From contig MGTU01000012.1 in NCBI GenBank assembly GCA_001799615.1, positions 1 through 64,000 of the forward strand: 64,000 nucleotides of DNA, written 5' to 3'. Both the position numbers and the translations under genes were made by a program. How positions within the stretch are numbered: the first letter of the stretch is position 1; every line of letters starts with the position of its first letter. Shown here one piece after another: positions 48,207 to 57,044 of the stretch. This DNA comes from Elusimicrobia bacterium GWA2_61_42 (GTDB lineage: Bacteria > Elusimicrobiota > Elusimicrobia > Elusimicrobiales > UBA9959). The notes under the pieces are model-generated. The model did no database searches and was not told where the DNA came from. It saw only the letters and a program-made list of their open reading frames with translations.

Positions 48207-49196
48207 ATGCTAGAATATAGCCCGAATAATATGGCTTACGAGCTACAGACCATAGAAGACTCCCTGCGCGCCGTTAACGAGGAAGTTAACGCCGCCCTGG
48301 CCGGCATAGCGCCGGAAGTTTTCGATTTTAAAAAATACCCCTTCAGCTTCATGGGCAAAGCCGCCAGGGCCAGGTTCACGCTGCTCATGGCCGCCGCCCT
48401 GGAGACGGACGCGGCCGCCGCCCGCAAAGCCGCGGCCGCCGCCGAGCTCACGCACACCTCCTCCCTGCTGCACGACGATTGCCTCGACCTGGCCCGCTAC
48501 CGCAGGGGCCTGCCCACCCTTTACGACCAGATGGGCGTGAACGGCGCCATACTGGTCGGCGACCTGCTGATGGCCATAGCCTTCGACCGCGCCGGCCGCG
48601 CCGCGCCGGAACTGCAGGGAGAACTGGTGCACGCGGTGCGCCGCATGACGGAAGGCGCCCTGATCGAGGAAAATTCCCGCGGCAAAAAGATCTCGGCTTT
48701 GGAAGCGGAGCGCATGGTCGCCCTTAAGACAGGCGCGCTTTTCCGCTGGTGCGGCCTGGCGGCCTGCCACCTGGCGCGCAGGCAGGACCTGCTGGAAACC
48801 TGCGCCGTCATCGGCGAGCAGGCGGGCTCGGCTTTCCAGGTGATAGACGACGTGCTGGATTTCGAAGGGGACGCGGGGGCCTGCGGCAAAGAGACGCTTA
48901 AAGATATTAAGGAAGGCAAATTCACGCTGCCGCTCATTCTCGCGCTGAACGACGCGCAGGCCGGGCCGAAAGCCGAAAAGCTGCTGGCGGCCATGCGGGC
49001 CGCGCCCGCGGCCGACCTTGCCAACGCGCTCGACCTGGCGGACCTGGTGAAGAGCGGCGGTTTTTCCGCCGCGGCCAGGGCCTCGGCGGCGGAAAAAGTC
49101 AGGGCCCTGGCGCCGCTGCTGGCCCGGCTGCCCGGCGCCGCCGGCGCGGCCGCGCTCCGGGATTTCCTGCTGGCCCTGGGCGAGCGGAAGGCCTGA
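48207..49196 (+). CDS. Trans-polyprenyl diphosphate synthase
   Basis: It condenses isopentenyl diphosphate into a C35-C50 chain. The first aspartate motif is LLHDDCLDLARYRRG (FARM), the second is FQVIDDVLDFEGD, and KTGALFRW lies between. The 329 residues match the octaprenyl/heptaprenyl subgroup. The start at 48207 (MLEYSPNN) fits a leaderless transcript; MAYELQ at 48231 is an alternative. It is 10 bases before menA and so supplies the menaquinone side chain. Confidence 0.9.
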   Translation: MLEYSPNNMAYELQTIEDSLRAVNEEVNAALAGIAPEVFDFKKYPFSFMGKAARARFTLLMAAALETDAAAARKAAAAAELTHTSSLLHDDCLDLARYRRGLPTLYDQMGVNGAILVGDLLMAIAFDRAGRAAPELQGELVHAVRRMTEGALIEENSRGKKISALEAERMVALKTGALFRWCGLAACHLARRQDLLETCAVIGEQAGSAFQVIDDVLDFEGDAGACGKETLKDIKEGKFTLPLILALNDAQAGPKAEKLLAAMRAAPAADLANALDLADLVKSGGFSAAARASAAEKVRALAPLLARLPGAAGAAALRDFLLALGERKA

Positions 49197-49206
49197 AGGG
49201 CGGAAA

Positions 49207-50073
49207 ATGAACAAAACGATCCTCCGTAAGTGGCTGATCATCCTGCGCGCCTATTCCTGGCCGGCCTCGCTGGTGCCCGTGGTGCTGGGCTCGGTGGTCG
49301 CCTGGCGGCACGGCAGGTTCTCCTGGGGAGACTTCTGCCTGACCTTCCCGGCGGCGCTGCTGGTGCACTCCGCGGCCAACCTGGCCAATACTTATTTCGA
49401 TTTCAAAAAAGGGGTGGACCGCAGGGAAACCGCCGACGACAGGGGCCTGGTGGACGGCCTGATGACGCCGCGCGCCATGCTGCTGACGGCGCTGGGGCTG
49501 TTCGCGGCCGGCGGCGGCATCGGGGCGCTGCTGGCGTTCAAGAACCAAGTGCCGGCCCTGCTGGGCCTGGGCGCGGCCGGCTTCGCCCTGGCCTGGTTCT
49601 ATACGGGCACGGGGTTCGCCTACAAATACAGGACGCTGGGCGACGCCGGGATCTTTTTCGCTTTCGGGCCTTGCATCGTAAGCGGCACGGCGCTGATCCA
49701 GACGGGGGCTTTCCTGCCGGAGGCGCTGTGGGCCTCCATCCCGGTGGGACTGCTGATAACGGCCATCCTGCACGCCAATAACATGCGCGACGTGAAAAGC
49801 GACGGCGCGGCCGGCTTTGAGACCCTGGCCGCCGCGCTGGGCCCCTCCAGGGCGCACAGCTTCTATTACGCGCTGATCTTCGCCCCTTATCTTTTTTCCT
49901 TTACGTTCGGCAGCGGCTGGCCCCCCGTGTTCTGCGCGCTGTCCGTGCCGCTGGCCGTAAAACTGAAAGCGCGGGCGGACAAAGGCGAATTTTCGGAGCT
50001 GGTGCCGGAAACGGCGCGGCTGGTGGCGGTCTTCGGCCTGCTGCTCTCCGCCGGCCTCTACATCGCCGCCTGA
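49207..50073 (+). CDS. menA: UbiA-family prenyltransferase, probably MenA
   Basis: The 288-residue protein has eight or nine membrane helices. The Mg-diphosphate motifs are NLANTYFDFKKGVD and NNMRDVKSD; the KYRTLGDAGIFFAFGP segment is characteristic of 1,4-dihydroxy-2-naphthoate polyprenyltransferases. It attaches the polyprenyl chain made by the gene before it. Other UbiA functions cannot be excluded because no further men genes are seen here. Confidence 0.88.
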   Translation: MNKTILRKWLIILRAYSWPASLVPVVLGSVVAWRHGRFSWGDFCLTFPAALLVHSAANLANTYFDFKKGVDRRETADDRGLVDGLMTPRAMLLTALGLFAAGGGIGALLAFKNQVPALLGLGAAGFALAWFYTGTGFAYKYRTLGDAGIFFAFGPCIVSGTALIQTGAFLPEALWASIPVGLLITAILHANNMRDVKSDGAAGFETLAAALGPSRAHSFYYALIFAPYLFSFTFGSGWPPVFCALSVPLAVKLKARADKGEFSELVPETARLVAVFGLLLSAGLYIAA

Positions 50074-50101
50074 GCCCGGCCCGGGCCCGATTTAATTCTT
50101 A

Positions 50102-50130
50102 TTGTAAAAACGCGGGATTTTTTATAGATT
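50102..50130 (+). promoter_or_regulatory. Promoter for pal-cpoB-tolB
   Basis: TTGTAA (50102-50107), 17 bases, TAGATT (50125-50130), the same -10 sequence as nrdJ. The leader is about 40 bases and has GGAGG ahead of pal. Confidence 0.5.
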
Positions 50131-50175
50131 ATATATAGCTTTGTATAAGCGCAAGTTTACGGAGGTTTCTTTAAA

Positions 50176-50724
50176 ATGAGGAAAAACACCCTGCTTCTCG
50201 CCCTGGCGCTGCCGCTGCTGGCCGCGTTCACCCTTTCTTCCTGCGGCAATAAGAATAAAAAGGCCGGCGCCGACCAGACGACCGACATGACGGCCGACAC
50301 CACCGCCATCCCCGGCGTGGAAACCCTGGAAGGCACCGGCTCGCTGACGACGGAAGGCGACATACGCGGAGGAGAGTTCCTCACCCAGGCGAACATCAAG
50401 ACGATCACTTTCGACTATGACCGCTACGAGCTTTCCGAGGCCTCGCGCCAGACGCTGCAGGCCAACGCCGCCCTGCTGAAGGTCCACAAGGACTGGACCG
50501 TGCTGGTGGAAGGCCACTGCGACGACCGCGGCACCACCGAGTACAACCTGGCCCTGGGCCAGAAAAGGGCCAAGTCCGTGCGCGATTATTACGTGCGCCT
50601 GGGCGTGCCCGAAAGCGCCATGGGAACGATCTCTTACGGCGAGGAAAAGCCGCTCTGCACCGAGGCTACCGACGATTGCTGGCTCTCCAACCGCCGCGCG
50701 GAAACCAAAGCCAAGGGGAAATAA
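50176..50724 (+). CDS. pal: Peptidoglycan-associated lipoprotein
   Basis: The lipobox is LSSC (cysteine at 23) after a signal peptide. After a short Ala/Thr/Asp linker, an OmpA-like domain binds peptidoglycan: ITFDYDRYELSEASRQTL, VEGHCDDRGTTEYNLALGQKRAKSV and ISYGEEKPLC. The 182 residues are normal for Pal. Its stop touches the cpoB start (TAAATG). It tethers the outer membrane with TolB. Confidence 0.94.
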   Translation: MRKNTLLLALALPLLAAFTLSSCGNKNKKAGADQTTDMTADTTAIPGVETLEGTGSLTTEGDIRGGEFLTQANIKTITFDYDRYELSEASRQTLQANAALLKVHKDWTVLVEGHCDDRGTTEYNLALGQKRAKSVRDYYVRLGVPESAMGTISYGEEKPLCTEATDDCWLSNRRAETKAKGK

Positions 50725-51492
50725 ATGCGCCTCAAATCATTCCTGCTCGCCCCCCTGTGCCTGCTGGCGGCCGGCTGCGTCGCTACGCAGCAGGACATGC
50801 TGCAGATGCAGAGCCAGATGGACGACCTGAACAACAGCCTGACCACGATGCAGAAGAACCAGGCCGAGCTGGCCGTGAAGATGGAGGACCTCTCCAAGAA
50901 CCTCAACGCCTCGTCGGAAAGCATGAAGGACATCTCCACCCAGATGGACAAACTGTCCTCCCACCTCGACGAGATAGACAGCTCCATGAACAAGCGGGTC
51001 AACGCCATAGGCCAGACCATCCGCAAGCAGCAGGAGGAAGTGGAAACTTCGCTGCTGCCCGCCAAGATCTACAACGACGCCTACAACGCCTTCCTCAACA
51101 ACAACTTCGAAGGCTCCGCGACCGGGTTCAAAACCTACCTCTCCAAGTTCCCCGCCGGGGAAATGGCGGAGGGCGCCTACTTCTACCTCGGGGAATCGCT
51201 TTACCTGAAAGAGCGCTGGCAGGACGCCGCGCTCGCCTACGCGACCGTGCTGGAGAAATTCCCCAAGTCGGCCCGCATCCCCGCCGCCCGGCTGAAATAC
51301 GCCATGGCCCTGCTCAAGCTTCCCGAAGACAAGAAAAGCGAAGCGCTGAAATACCTGCACTCCGTAGTGAAGGATTACCCCGCCTCGCAGGAAGCCAAAA
51401 CCGCTAAAGACTACATCACCAGGCTTTCCCCCGCCAAACCGGCCGCGGCCCCCGCCAAAACCCCGGCCAAAGCCCCGGCAAAGAAAGGCTGA
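50725..51492 (+). CDS. cpoB: CpoB/YbgF-like tol-pal lipoprotein
   Basis: A lipobox (LLAAGC, cysteine at 18) leads into a long coiled coil (about 25-105), then TPR repeats (AYNAFLNNNFEGSATGFKTYLSKFP and two more) and an Ala/Pro/Lys-rich tail. CpoB coordinates peptidoglycan synthesis with Tol-Pal. The original family has a signal peptide without lipidation; the cysteine here suggests a membrane-anchored variant. It sits between pal and tolB. Confidence 0.88.
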   Translation: MRLKSFLLAPLCLLAAGCVATQQDMLQMQSQMDDLNNSLTTMQKNQAELAVKMEDLSKNLNASSESMKDISTQMDKLSSHLDEIDSSMNKRVNAIGQTIRKQQEEVETSLLPAKIYNDAYNAFLNNNFEGSATGFKTYLSKFPAGEMAEGAYFYLGESLYLKERWQDAALAYATVLEKFPKSARIPAARLKYAMALLKLPEDKKSEALKYLHSVVKDYPASQEAKTAKDYITRLSPAKPAAAPAKTPAKAPAKKG

Positions 51493-51502
51493 CCCCGCCC
51501 CC

Positions 51503-52780
51503 ATGAAAGCGCTGGCGCTGCTGATCCTGCTGACCGGCCCGCTTTTCGCGGGCACGGACATCTACATAGGCATCGCGCCCGGGGCGGAGGTCAAGAAGAC
51601 AGCCCTGGCCCTGGCTAATTTCCTGCCGGCCAGGCCTGAAAACCCCGGAGACCTGGCGCTGGCCGAAACCTTCCGGGACATAGTCAGGTCCGACCTCCTT
51701 TACTCCCGCTACTTCGACCTCAAAGAAGACGCGCTCTCCCCCGCCAACCTGGACACAAGCAAGGAGTCGCTGGCCTACTGGAAAGGCCTGGCCGGGCACC
51801 TGATAACGGGGCGCGCGCAGGACGCCGGCCCGGTCTGGACCTTCAGCGCCCGCCTGATCGACCTGGCCACGGGCAAAGTGGTGACGGAAAAATTCTACCA
51901 GGGCGAGAAGCGCGCGCTGCGCCGCGCCGGGCACATGTTCGCCGACGACGTGGTGCTGCGCCTGACCGGGCGCCTCGGCATCGCCCATTCCAAGCTGGCC
52001 TTCTCCAATAATTCCACCGGCCGCAAAGAGATCTACATAGCGGATTACGACGGGGAGAACCTCACCAGGCTCACCTCGGACAACAGCATCAACCTGCTGC
52101 CGCGCTGGTCGGCGGACGCGTCGAGGATCTACTACACCACCTACCGCTGGGGTAACCCGGACATGTTCGAGATAGACCTGAAAGCCGGCAAGATACGCCC
52201 TTTCACCACCTTCCAGGGGCTGAACATCCCGGGCGGCTTCTCCCCCGACGGCCTCACCATGGTAATGACGCTGTCCCGCGGCGACGACCCCAACATCTAC
52301 ACGCTCAACGTGGTCACCAAGCAGCTCAAAAAGCTGCTGAAGAACTTCGGGGTCAGCTCGTCCCCCACCTGGTCGCCCGACGGCACGCAGGTGGCTTTTG
52401 TCTCCGACCGCTCCGGCAACCCGCAGATCTACGTGCTGGAGCTGGCCACCGGCAAGACGCGCCGCCTGACCCGCATGAACTGGTGCGACTCCCCCTCCTG
52501 GTCGCCCTCGGGCGAGTGGATAGTTTTCGCCGGCCGCGAGTCCTCCAAAGAGAAGCTGAATATTTTCACCACCGACCTGACCGGCAGCCAGATCAGGCGC
52601 CTGACCAACAAAGCTGGCGACAATGAGGACCCCTCCTGGTCCCCGGACGGCAGGTTCGTGGGCTTTACCTCCACCCGCAGGGGCAAGCGCGAGATCTTCG
52701 TGATGGACGCCGACGGCAGCGCCCCGCACCCCCTTACCGACCTGAAGGGACACTCCTTCACCCCCAACTGGAGCCCGTAA
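51503..52780 (+). CDS. tolB: Tol-Pal system protein TolB
   Basis: A signal peptide (to about 17) precedes an N-terminal domain that binds TolA (residues 20-150, with DLLYSRYFDL), then a six-bladed propeller of PD40 repeats such as DASRIYYTTYRWGNPDMF and SPDGTQVAFVSDRSGNPQIYVL. The 425 residues are full length. Order pal-cpoB-tolB differs from the usual tolB-pal-cpoB. No tolQRA is present in the window. Confidence 0.95.
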   Translation: MKALALLILLTGPLFAGTDIYIGIAPGAEVKKTALALANFLPARPENPGDLALAETFRDIVRSDLLYSRYFDLKEDALSPANLDTSKESLAYWKGLAGHLITGRAQDAGPVWTFSARLIDLATGKVVTEKFYQGEKRALRRAGHMFADDVVLRLTGRLGIAHSKLAFSNNSTGRKEIYIADYDGENLTRLTSDNSINLLPRWSADASRIYYTTYRWGNPDMFEIDLKAGKIRPFTTFQGLNIPGGFSPDGLTMVMTLSRGDDPNIYTLNVVTKQLKKLLKNFGVSSSPTWSPDGTQVAFVSDRSGNPQIYVLELATGKTRRLTRMNWCDSPSWSPSGEWIVFAGRESSKEKLNIFTTDLTGSQIRRLTNKAGDNEDPSWSPDGRFVGFTSTRRGKREIFVMDADGSAPHPLTDLKGHSFTPNWSP

Positions 52781-52795
52781 ACTTCGCCGGGCAAT

Positions 52796-52831
52796 AAAAA
52801 AAGGCTGAACTCGCGTTCAGCCTTTTTTTTG
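52796..52831. terminator. Bidirectional terminator at 52.8 kb
   Basis: AAGGCTGAAC-TCGC-GTTCAGCCTT with A run left and eight T right, between tolB and the transposase-like gene. Confidence 0.92.
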
Positions 52832-52840
52832 CCGCCTGGC

Positions 52841-53341
52841 TTATTTGCCGAAGACGGAACAAACCTTGTCCAGGAGGGAAGCCCAGAAGCCGGCTTCCCG
52901 GGCGGCCCCGCGCGAAACGCGGAACTTCAGGTCGCGGTTGGCCTTCAGCGCGGCCGAAAGCTCGGCGTCGAGCAGGGCCAGGAACTCGGGGCCCAGGCGC
53001 TTGCGGCGCTCGGAAAGGATGCCCGGGTTTATCACGTCCTCCAGGGCGAAATATTCCTGGCCGCAGAAAGCCTGGATATAGGGGTTCTCCATGAACTCTG
53101 CCACGGCGTCTTCGTCGGAGAGGCTCTTGAGCTGCTTGGCCATTAGCAGCCCGCAGACCAGCCTGGAATCCTTGGCGGGCCGGCCGTAGCCGGTGGAGAA
53201 GTACCGGCCGTAGCCGGCGTCCAGCTTCTCCCACGGGAGAACTTCCGCCAGCTTCAGCCAGCGGTTGCCCGAGGAGAGCTTCTCGCCCAGGTGGAACATT
53301 TTTCCGAACAGCGTCGGGTTGAATTTTTCGGAACGGTACAT
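52841..53341 (-). CDS. Stand-alone IS5/IS1182-type transposase N-terminal domain
   Basis: The ATG at 53341 overlaps the tdk stop by one base, giving 166 residues. Residues 1-110 (MYRSEKFNPTLFGKMF... GYGRPAKDSRLVCGLLMAKQLKSLSDEDAVAEFMENPYIQAFCGQEYF) match the InsH/DUF772 N-terminal domain of IS5- and IS1182-group transposases. The remaining 56 residues, ending CSVFGK, have no DDE catalytic domain. The frame is clean and it closes a long operon just before a terminator. It is either a relic or a domesticated DNA-binding protein. Confidence 0.75.
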   Translation of the reverse strand: MYRSEKFNPTLFGKMFHLGEKLSSGNRWLKLAEVLPWEKLDAGYGRYFSTGYGRPAKDSRLVCGLLMAKQLKSLSDEDAVAEFMENPYIQAFCGQEYFALEDVINPGILSERRKRLGPEFLALLDAELSAALKANRDLKFRVSRGAAREAGFWASLLDKVCSVFGK

Positions 53342-53904
53342 TATTTCTCCGGTTTGAAACACTTGCGGCAGCGGGCCTCGTATTTGTCCCCGGCGCCCAC
53401 CACGATGCGCTTGCCGGAATCGGTCAGGCGCTGGCTGAAATGCGCGGGGTTGCCGCACACCATGCAGATGGCGAGGTTCTTGGTGACGAACTCCGACACC
53501 GCCATCAGCCTGGCCATATTGGTGAAGGCCTCGCCGCGGTAGTCCTGGTCGAGGCCGGCCACTATCACCCTGCGGCCGGAATCGGCCAGCTTCTGCGCCA
53601 CGTCCACGATCTCCTCGCCGAAGAAATGCGCCTCGTCGATGCCCACCACCTGCGTGTCCGGCAGGACTTCCTTGAGTATCTCCCTGGCGGTCTTCACGGG
53701 CCTGGCGGCCAGCGTGGACTTGTCATGGGAAACCAGGTGCTCCTTCGAATAGCGCGTGTCCAGGTGGGAATTGAAGACCTGGACCTTCTGCTTGGCGATA
53801 TTGGCCAGTTTAAGGCGGCGGATGAGTTCCTGGGTCTTGCCCGAGAACATGCTGCCGCAGACCACCTCGATCCACCCCGAAGCCGCCGACACGTTGAATA
53901 TCAT
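53341..53904 (-). CDS. tdk: Thymidine kinase (type II)
   Basis: It phosphorylates thymidine. Start ATG 53904 has GGGGGA six bases ahead and overlaps the epimerase stop (ATGA); the frame could begin at a GTG four codons earlier. P-loop GSMFSGKTQ, catalytic VGIDEAHFF, lasso residues and two CxxC zinc pairs (CMVCG; CRKC) are all present in 187 residues. It can salvage thymidine into the tmk route. Confidence 0.95.
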   Translation of the reverse strand: MIFNVSAASGWIEVVCGSMFSGKTQELIRRLKLANIAKQKVQVFNSHLDTRYSKEHLVSHDKSTLAARPVKTAREILKEVLPDTQVVGIDEAHFFGEEIVDVAQKLADSGRRVIVAGLDQDYRGEAFTNMARLMAVSEFVTKNLAICMVCGNPAHFSQRLTDSGKRIVVGAGDKYEARCRKCFKPEK

Positions 53905-54854
53905 TTTTTCCCCCACTTGGCCGAAAAGTAATCCCAGGTAAGTTTGAGACCTTCAGGAAATTTTACCAGCGGCTTATACCCCAGCTCCCTGCGCGCGCGG
54001 GAGATATCCGAGTAGGTCTTGCGGATGTCGCCTTTGCGCTTGGGGAAGAATATTTTCTCGGATTTGCGGCCCGTGATCTGCTCCAGGCCGCGCGCTATGT
54101 CCAGCAGTGAAATGCAGGTGCCGGTGGCCACGTTAATGGTCAGGCCGGAAACCTTCGCCGGCGCCAGCGCCGCGCGGATGTTGCCGTCCACCACGTTGGC
54201 CACATAGGTAAAGTCGCGGGACTGGCGGCCGTCCCAGTGGATCTCCAGCGGCTTATGCTGGAGAAAAAGCTCCATGAAGCGGGGGATCACGGCCGAGTAT
54301 ACGGCCTCGGGGTTCTGCCGGGGGCCGAACACGTTGAAGTACCGCAGGGCCACGGTCTCTAGACCGTAGGTCTTCGCGTAAACGCGGCAGTAATTCTCGC
54401 CCGCCAGTTTGCTGACGGCATACGGCGACACCGGCCTTGTGGGCAGGTCCTCGGTCTGCGGGAATACCTTGCACTCGCCGTAGGCCGAGCTGGTGGCCGC
54501 GTAAACGAAGCGTTTAACCCCGGCCTCTTTGGCCGCCATCAGGGCGTTGAGCGTGCCCGTGGCGTTGTTATCGTTGGCCGCGCGCGGGTTGTCCACCGAT
54601 TTGGGCACGGAGCGGAAAGCCGCCTGGTGCAGCACGTAGGTGACGCCCTTCATGGCCTTGGCCAGGTCTTTGGGCTCGCGCAGATCGCCGGTGACCAGTT
54701 CGAACCTGCCGGCGAAAGGCGCCAGGTTCTCTTTCTTGCCGGTGGAAAAATTATCGAAGACCCGCACGCGGCAATTCCTGCGCAGCAGCTCTTCCACGAT
54801 GTTGGAGCCTATGAACCCGGCCCCGCCGGTGACCAGCCAAAGAGGTTTTTTCAT
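53901..54854 (-). CDS. NAD-dependent nucleotide-sugar epimerase
   Basis: An extended SDR of 317 residues. GGAGFIGSN near 11-19 binds NAD; the Ser of ATSSAYGE and SPYAVSKLAGE form the Ser-Tyr-Lys set. FNVFGPRQNPEAVYSAVIPRF and QSRDFTYVANVVDGN resemble the WbpP/Gne UDP-GlcNAc 4-epimerase branch, useful for surface polysaccharide. AGGGA is seven bases ahead of the ATG. It overlaps tdk. Confidence 0.9.
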   Translation of the reverse strand: MKKPLWLVTGGAGFIGSNIVEELLRRNCRVRVFDNFSTGKKENLAPFAGRFELVTGDLREPKDLAKAMKGVTYVLHQAAFRSVPKSVDNPRAANDNNATGTLNALMAAKEAGVKRFVYAATSSAYGECKVFPQTEDLPTRPVSPYAVSKLAGENYCRVYAKTYGLETVALRYFNVFGPRQNPEAVYSAVIPRFMELFLQHKPLEIHWDGRQSRDFTYVANVVDGNIRAALAPAKVSGLTINVATGTCISLLDIARGLEQITGRKSEKIFFPKRKGDIRKTYSDISRARRELGYKPLVKFPEGLKLTWDYFSAKWGKK

Positions 54855-54903
54855 GTTTAGATCCCTGTCTCCTGAAAGTTTATCATTTTAAAAATCCGCG
54901 GCA

Positions 54904-56982
54904 CTAGTCCCGCACTTCCCCTTCTTTGCGCCAAGGGCGCCAGAACTGGCGGGATTTTTCCTCCAGGTCGTCCTTGCGCGCGGGCTCGTTGATCTTCAGG
55001 CTCAGGAAGAAAAAGAATTCCTTAACCCCGCCCGAACGCTCCCTCAGGTCCCATTTCGTCCTGAAATCGTGGAAATCCCGGTAAAGCGTAAGCCCCTTCT
55101 CGAAAAATCTAAGGTCTCCCAGCCTCATGCCGCCCCGGGAGTAGAAGCGGTAGCGCAGCACCGTCTCCGCCCGCCAGGCCGACCCGCGCCAGGGGCGGAA
55201 GCCGAAAGTATTGCTCACCACCCAGGCGCGCTTGTCGGTGCTGTAATTGGCGATGCCGCCCCCCACGTAGTTCTCGCCGCCGCCGAAATTAACCTGCGTC
55301 ACGAAACTTTTATTGCCCTCGGAAAAACTGTAGGAGTCTTCCACGTACAGGTCCAGCCCCGGCCTGGGCGCGTGGAAGAACTCGGCCACCACCGGCGACA
55401 GCCTCCTGGTAAAAGTCGCCTCGTAATAGTTCCGCAGGTCATAGGCGGAAGAAAGCTTGAAATAGGTGTTGAACCGCGGCATCACGAAAAGCTGCGAGGA
55501 AATGGAATTGGTTTCCTGGCCCCTGTCGGGGGCGGAGGAGGCGTTCTCCAGCTTGTTGTCCCGCAGGCGGCGCCTGTACGCGTAGCCCAGGTCTAACGAG
55601 CCCCAGGCGCGGTCGTAGCGCAGCGTGGCGGCGCCGCCGTAGCGGCCGGTCCAGGTGTCCACGGGCCCCTGGGAGGTGGAGATGAAAACCGACTGGTCGT
55701 AGTAGACCGCCGGGGAAAGCGTAACGTGGCGCGCCAGCGGCACCGACTTGGACACGGTCCAGACGCCCTGGCCCCTTTTCTGCGTGTAATTATTCCCCTC
55801 GTCGCGGGCGTTCTCGAAATTGCCGGTAAAAGAATTCAGTACCGGCAGGCCCAGCACCCGGAAAGGCACCGTATTGAAGTCCAGCCGGGGGATCGAACTG
55901 TTGGCTTTTTTAAAAGCGCTGTAATCGGCGGTATGCGTCTCGCGGCCGTAGGCGCTCAGGCGGGTGACCGTATAGTTGGTGTTGCGCGTAAAAGCCACGC
56001 TGGCCTGCTCGTCCGGGCTTACCGCGAAGGGATTGTTCCTGAAAAAATCGTTGTTCACGTTCGGGTCCGAGAGCAGGCGGAAAAAGCCCTGGCTGTAATA
56101 CCGGGCCGGGTCGGATTCGTTAAAGCGGTTGAACATGTGCCAGTAGCCGCCGCTCATGCCCCAGCGGTCCTTGCTGGTCCCGTATTCCCGGATGCGGTAC
56201 AGCGAAACGTTGCTGATATTCTTTTCCGCCCGCCGGAAGTCGAGCTCGCCGCCGGTGCCGAAGCCGCGCTTCTCGAAATAATCCAGGTACACCTTGGCCT
56301 TGGTCTCGCGGTTGACCCGGTAGACGAAGCTGGATTTAAGGTAGAAGCCGTTGCGCTCGTCGTAGCCGGGGCGCAGGATGGTCACGAACGGCGTCCCGCC
56401 GCCCATGGGCTTGTACACCACGGGAAAATAGAACACGGGGATCTTCCCCACGAAAAACACGTTATTGTACGCCAGGAAATACCGGTCCGGCACCAGGTAA
56501 ATGCGCGAGGAGCGCAGCCGGTAATGAGGCGGTTCCTCGTCGCAGCTGGTTATGCTGGCCTTCTTGTAGGTATATTTAGCCTTGTCGAACTCCACCACCC
56601 GGCCGCGGAAAATGAAGTTCTTGTAGGAGAACCTGCCGTTGTTTATCCGGCCCGACTCCGTGCCGTAATTCATCACGCCGCTCTTCCCGTAGGCGGTGCC
56701 CGCTTCGTCGTCCATGACGAAGTCGGAAGGGGACACCACGGTGCGGCTGCCCATGTTGACCGTCAGGTTCCTGGCCCTGATGAGCTTTATTGGTTTATCC
56801 CCGGCGGAGAACTCTTCGAGCTTTACGTTGCCCTCCAGGTCTATCTCCCGGGTGTACTCGTTGAAGACGGCGTTGTCGGCGCTGAAGCCGATGCGGTGCG
56901 TGCCGGTGGAGGACGGCAGGTCGTAAGCCGAGGCCGTTGCGGCCCCGGCTGCGAGAAAAATTAGAAGCGCGGTAGTTCTCAT
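54904..56982 (-). CDS. lptD: LPS-assembly protein LptD
   Basis: A signal peptide (1-19) is followed by an LptA-like N-terminal domain (about 30-165; NAVFNEYTREIDLEGNVKLEE). The barrel domain (about 170-692) opens with LRSSRIYLVPDRYFLAYNNVFFVGKIPVFYFPVVYKP, the LptD hallmark. At 692 residues it is on the short side. The two cysteine pairs of E. coli LptD are not present; only C138 or so is seen. It shows the organism has an LPS-type outer leaflet. Confidence 0.92.
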   Translation of the reverse strand: MRTTALLIFLAAGAATASAYDLPSSTGTHRIGFSADNAVFNEYTREIDLEGNVKLEEFSAGDKPIKLIRARNLTVNMGSRTVVSPSDFVMDDEAGTAYGKSGVMNYGTESGRINNGRFSYKNFIFRGRVVEFDKAKYTYKKASITSCDEEPPHYRLRSSRIYLVPDRYFLAYNNVFFVGKIPVFYFPVVYKPMGGGTPFVTILRPGYDERNGFYLKSSFVYRVNRETKAKVYLDYFEKRGFGTGGELDFRRAEKNISNVSLYRIREYGTSKDRWGMSGGYWHMFNRFNESDPARYYSQGFFRLLSDPNVNNDFFRNNPFAVSPDEQASVAFTRNTNYTVTRLSAYGRETHTADYSAFKKANSSIPRLDFNTVPFRVLGLPVLNSFTGNFENARDEGNNYTQKRGQGVWTVSKSVPLARHVTLSPAVYYDQSVFISTSQGPVDTWTGRYGGAATLRYDRAWGSLDLGYAYRRRLRDNKLENASSAPDRGQETNSISSQLFVMPRFNTYFKLSSAYDLRNYYEATFTRRLSPVVAEFFHAPRPGLDLYVEDSYSFSEGNKSFVTQVNFGGGENYVGGGIANYSTDKRAWVVSNTFGFRPWRGSAWRAETVLRYRFYSRGGMRLGDLRFFEKGLTLYRDFHDFRTKWDLRERSGGVKEFFFFLSLKINEPARKDDLEEKSRQFWRPWRKEGEVRD

Positions 56983-57044
56983 TTATAACCGGTCAAAAAA
57001 ACGGCGCTGCGCCCGGCTTGTCCGGGCCGCCGCCCCGCCGCAAG

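Noticed and set aside
52780-53345. Complete insertion sequence
   Set aside because: There is no DDE domain and no terminal inverted repeats or target duplication could be seen; the flanking hairpin is a normal terminator.
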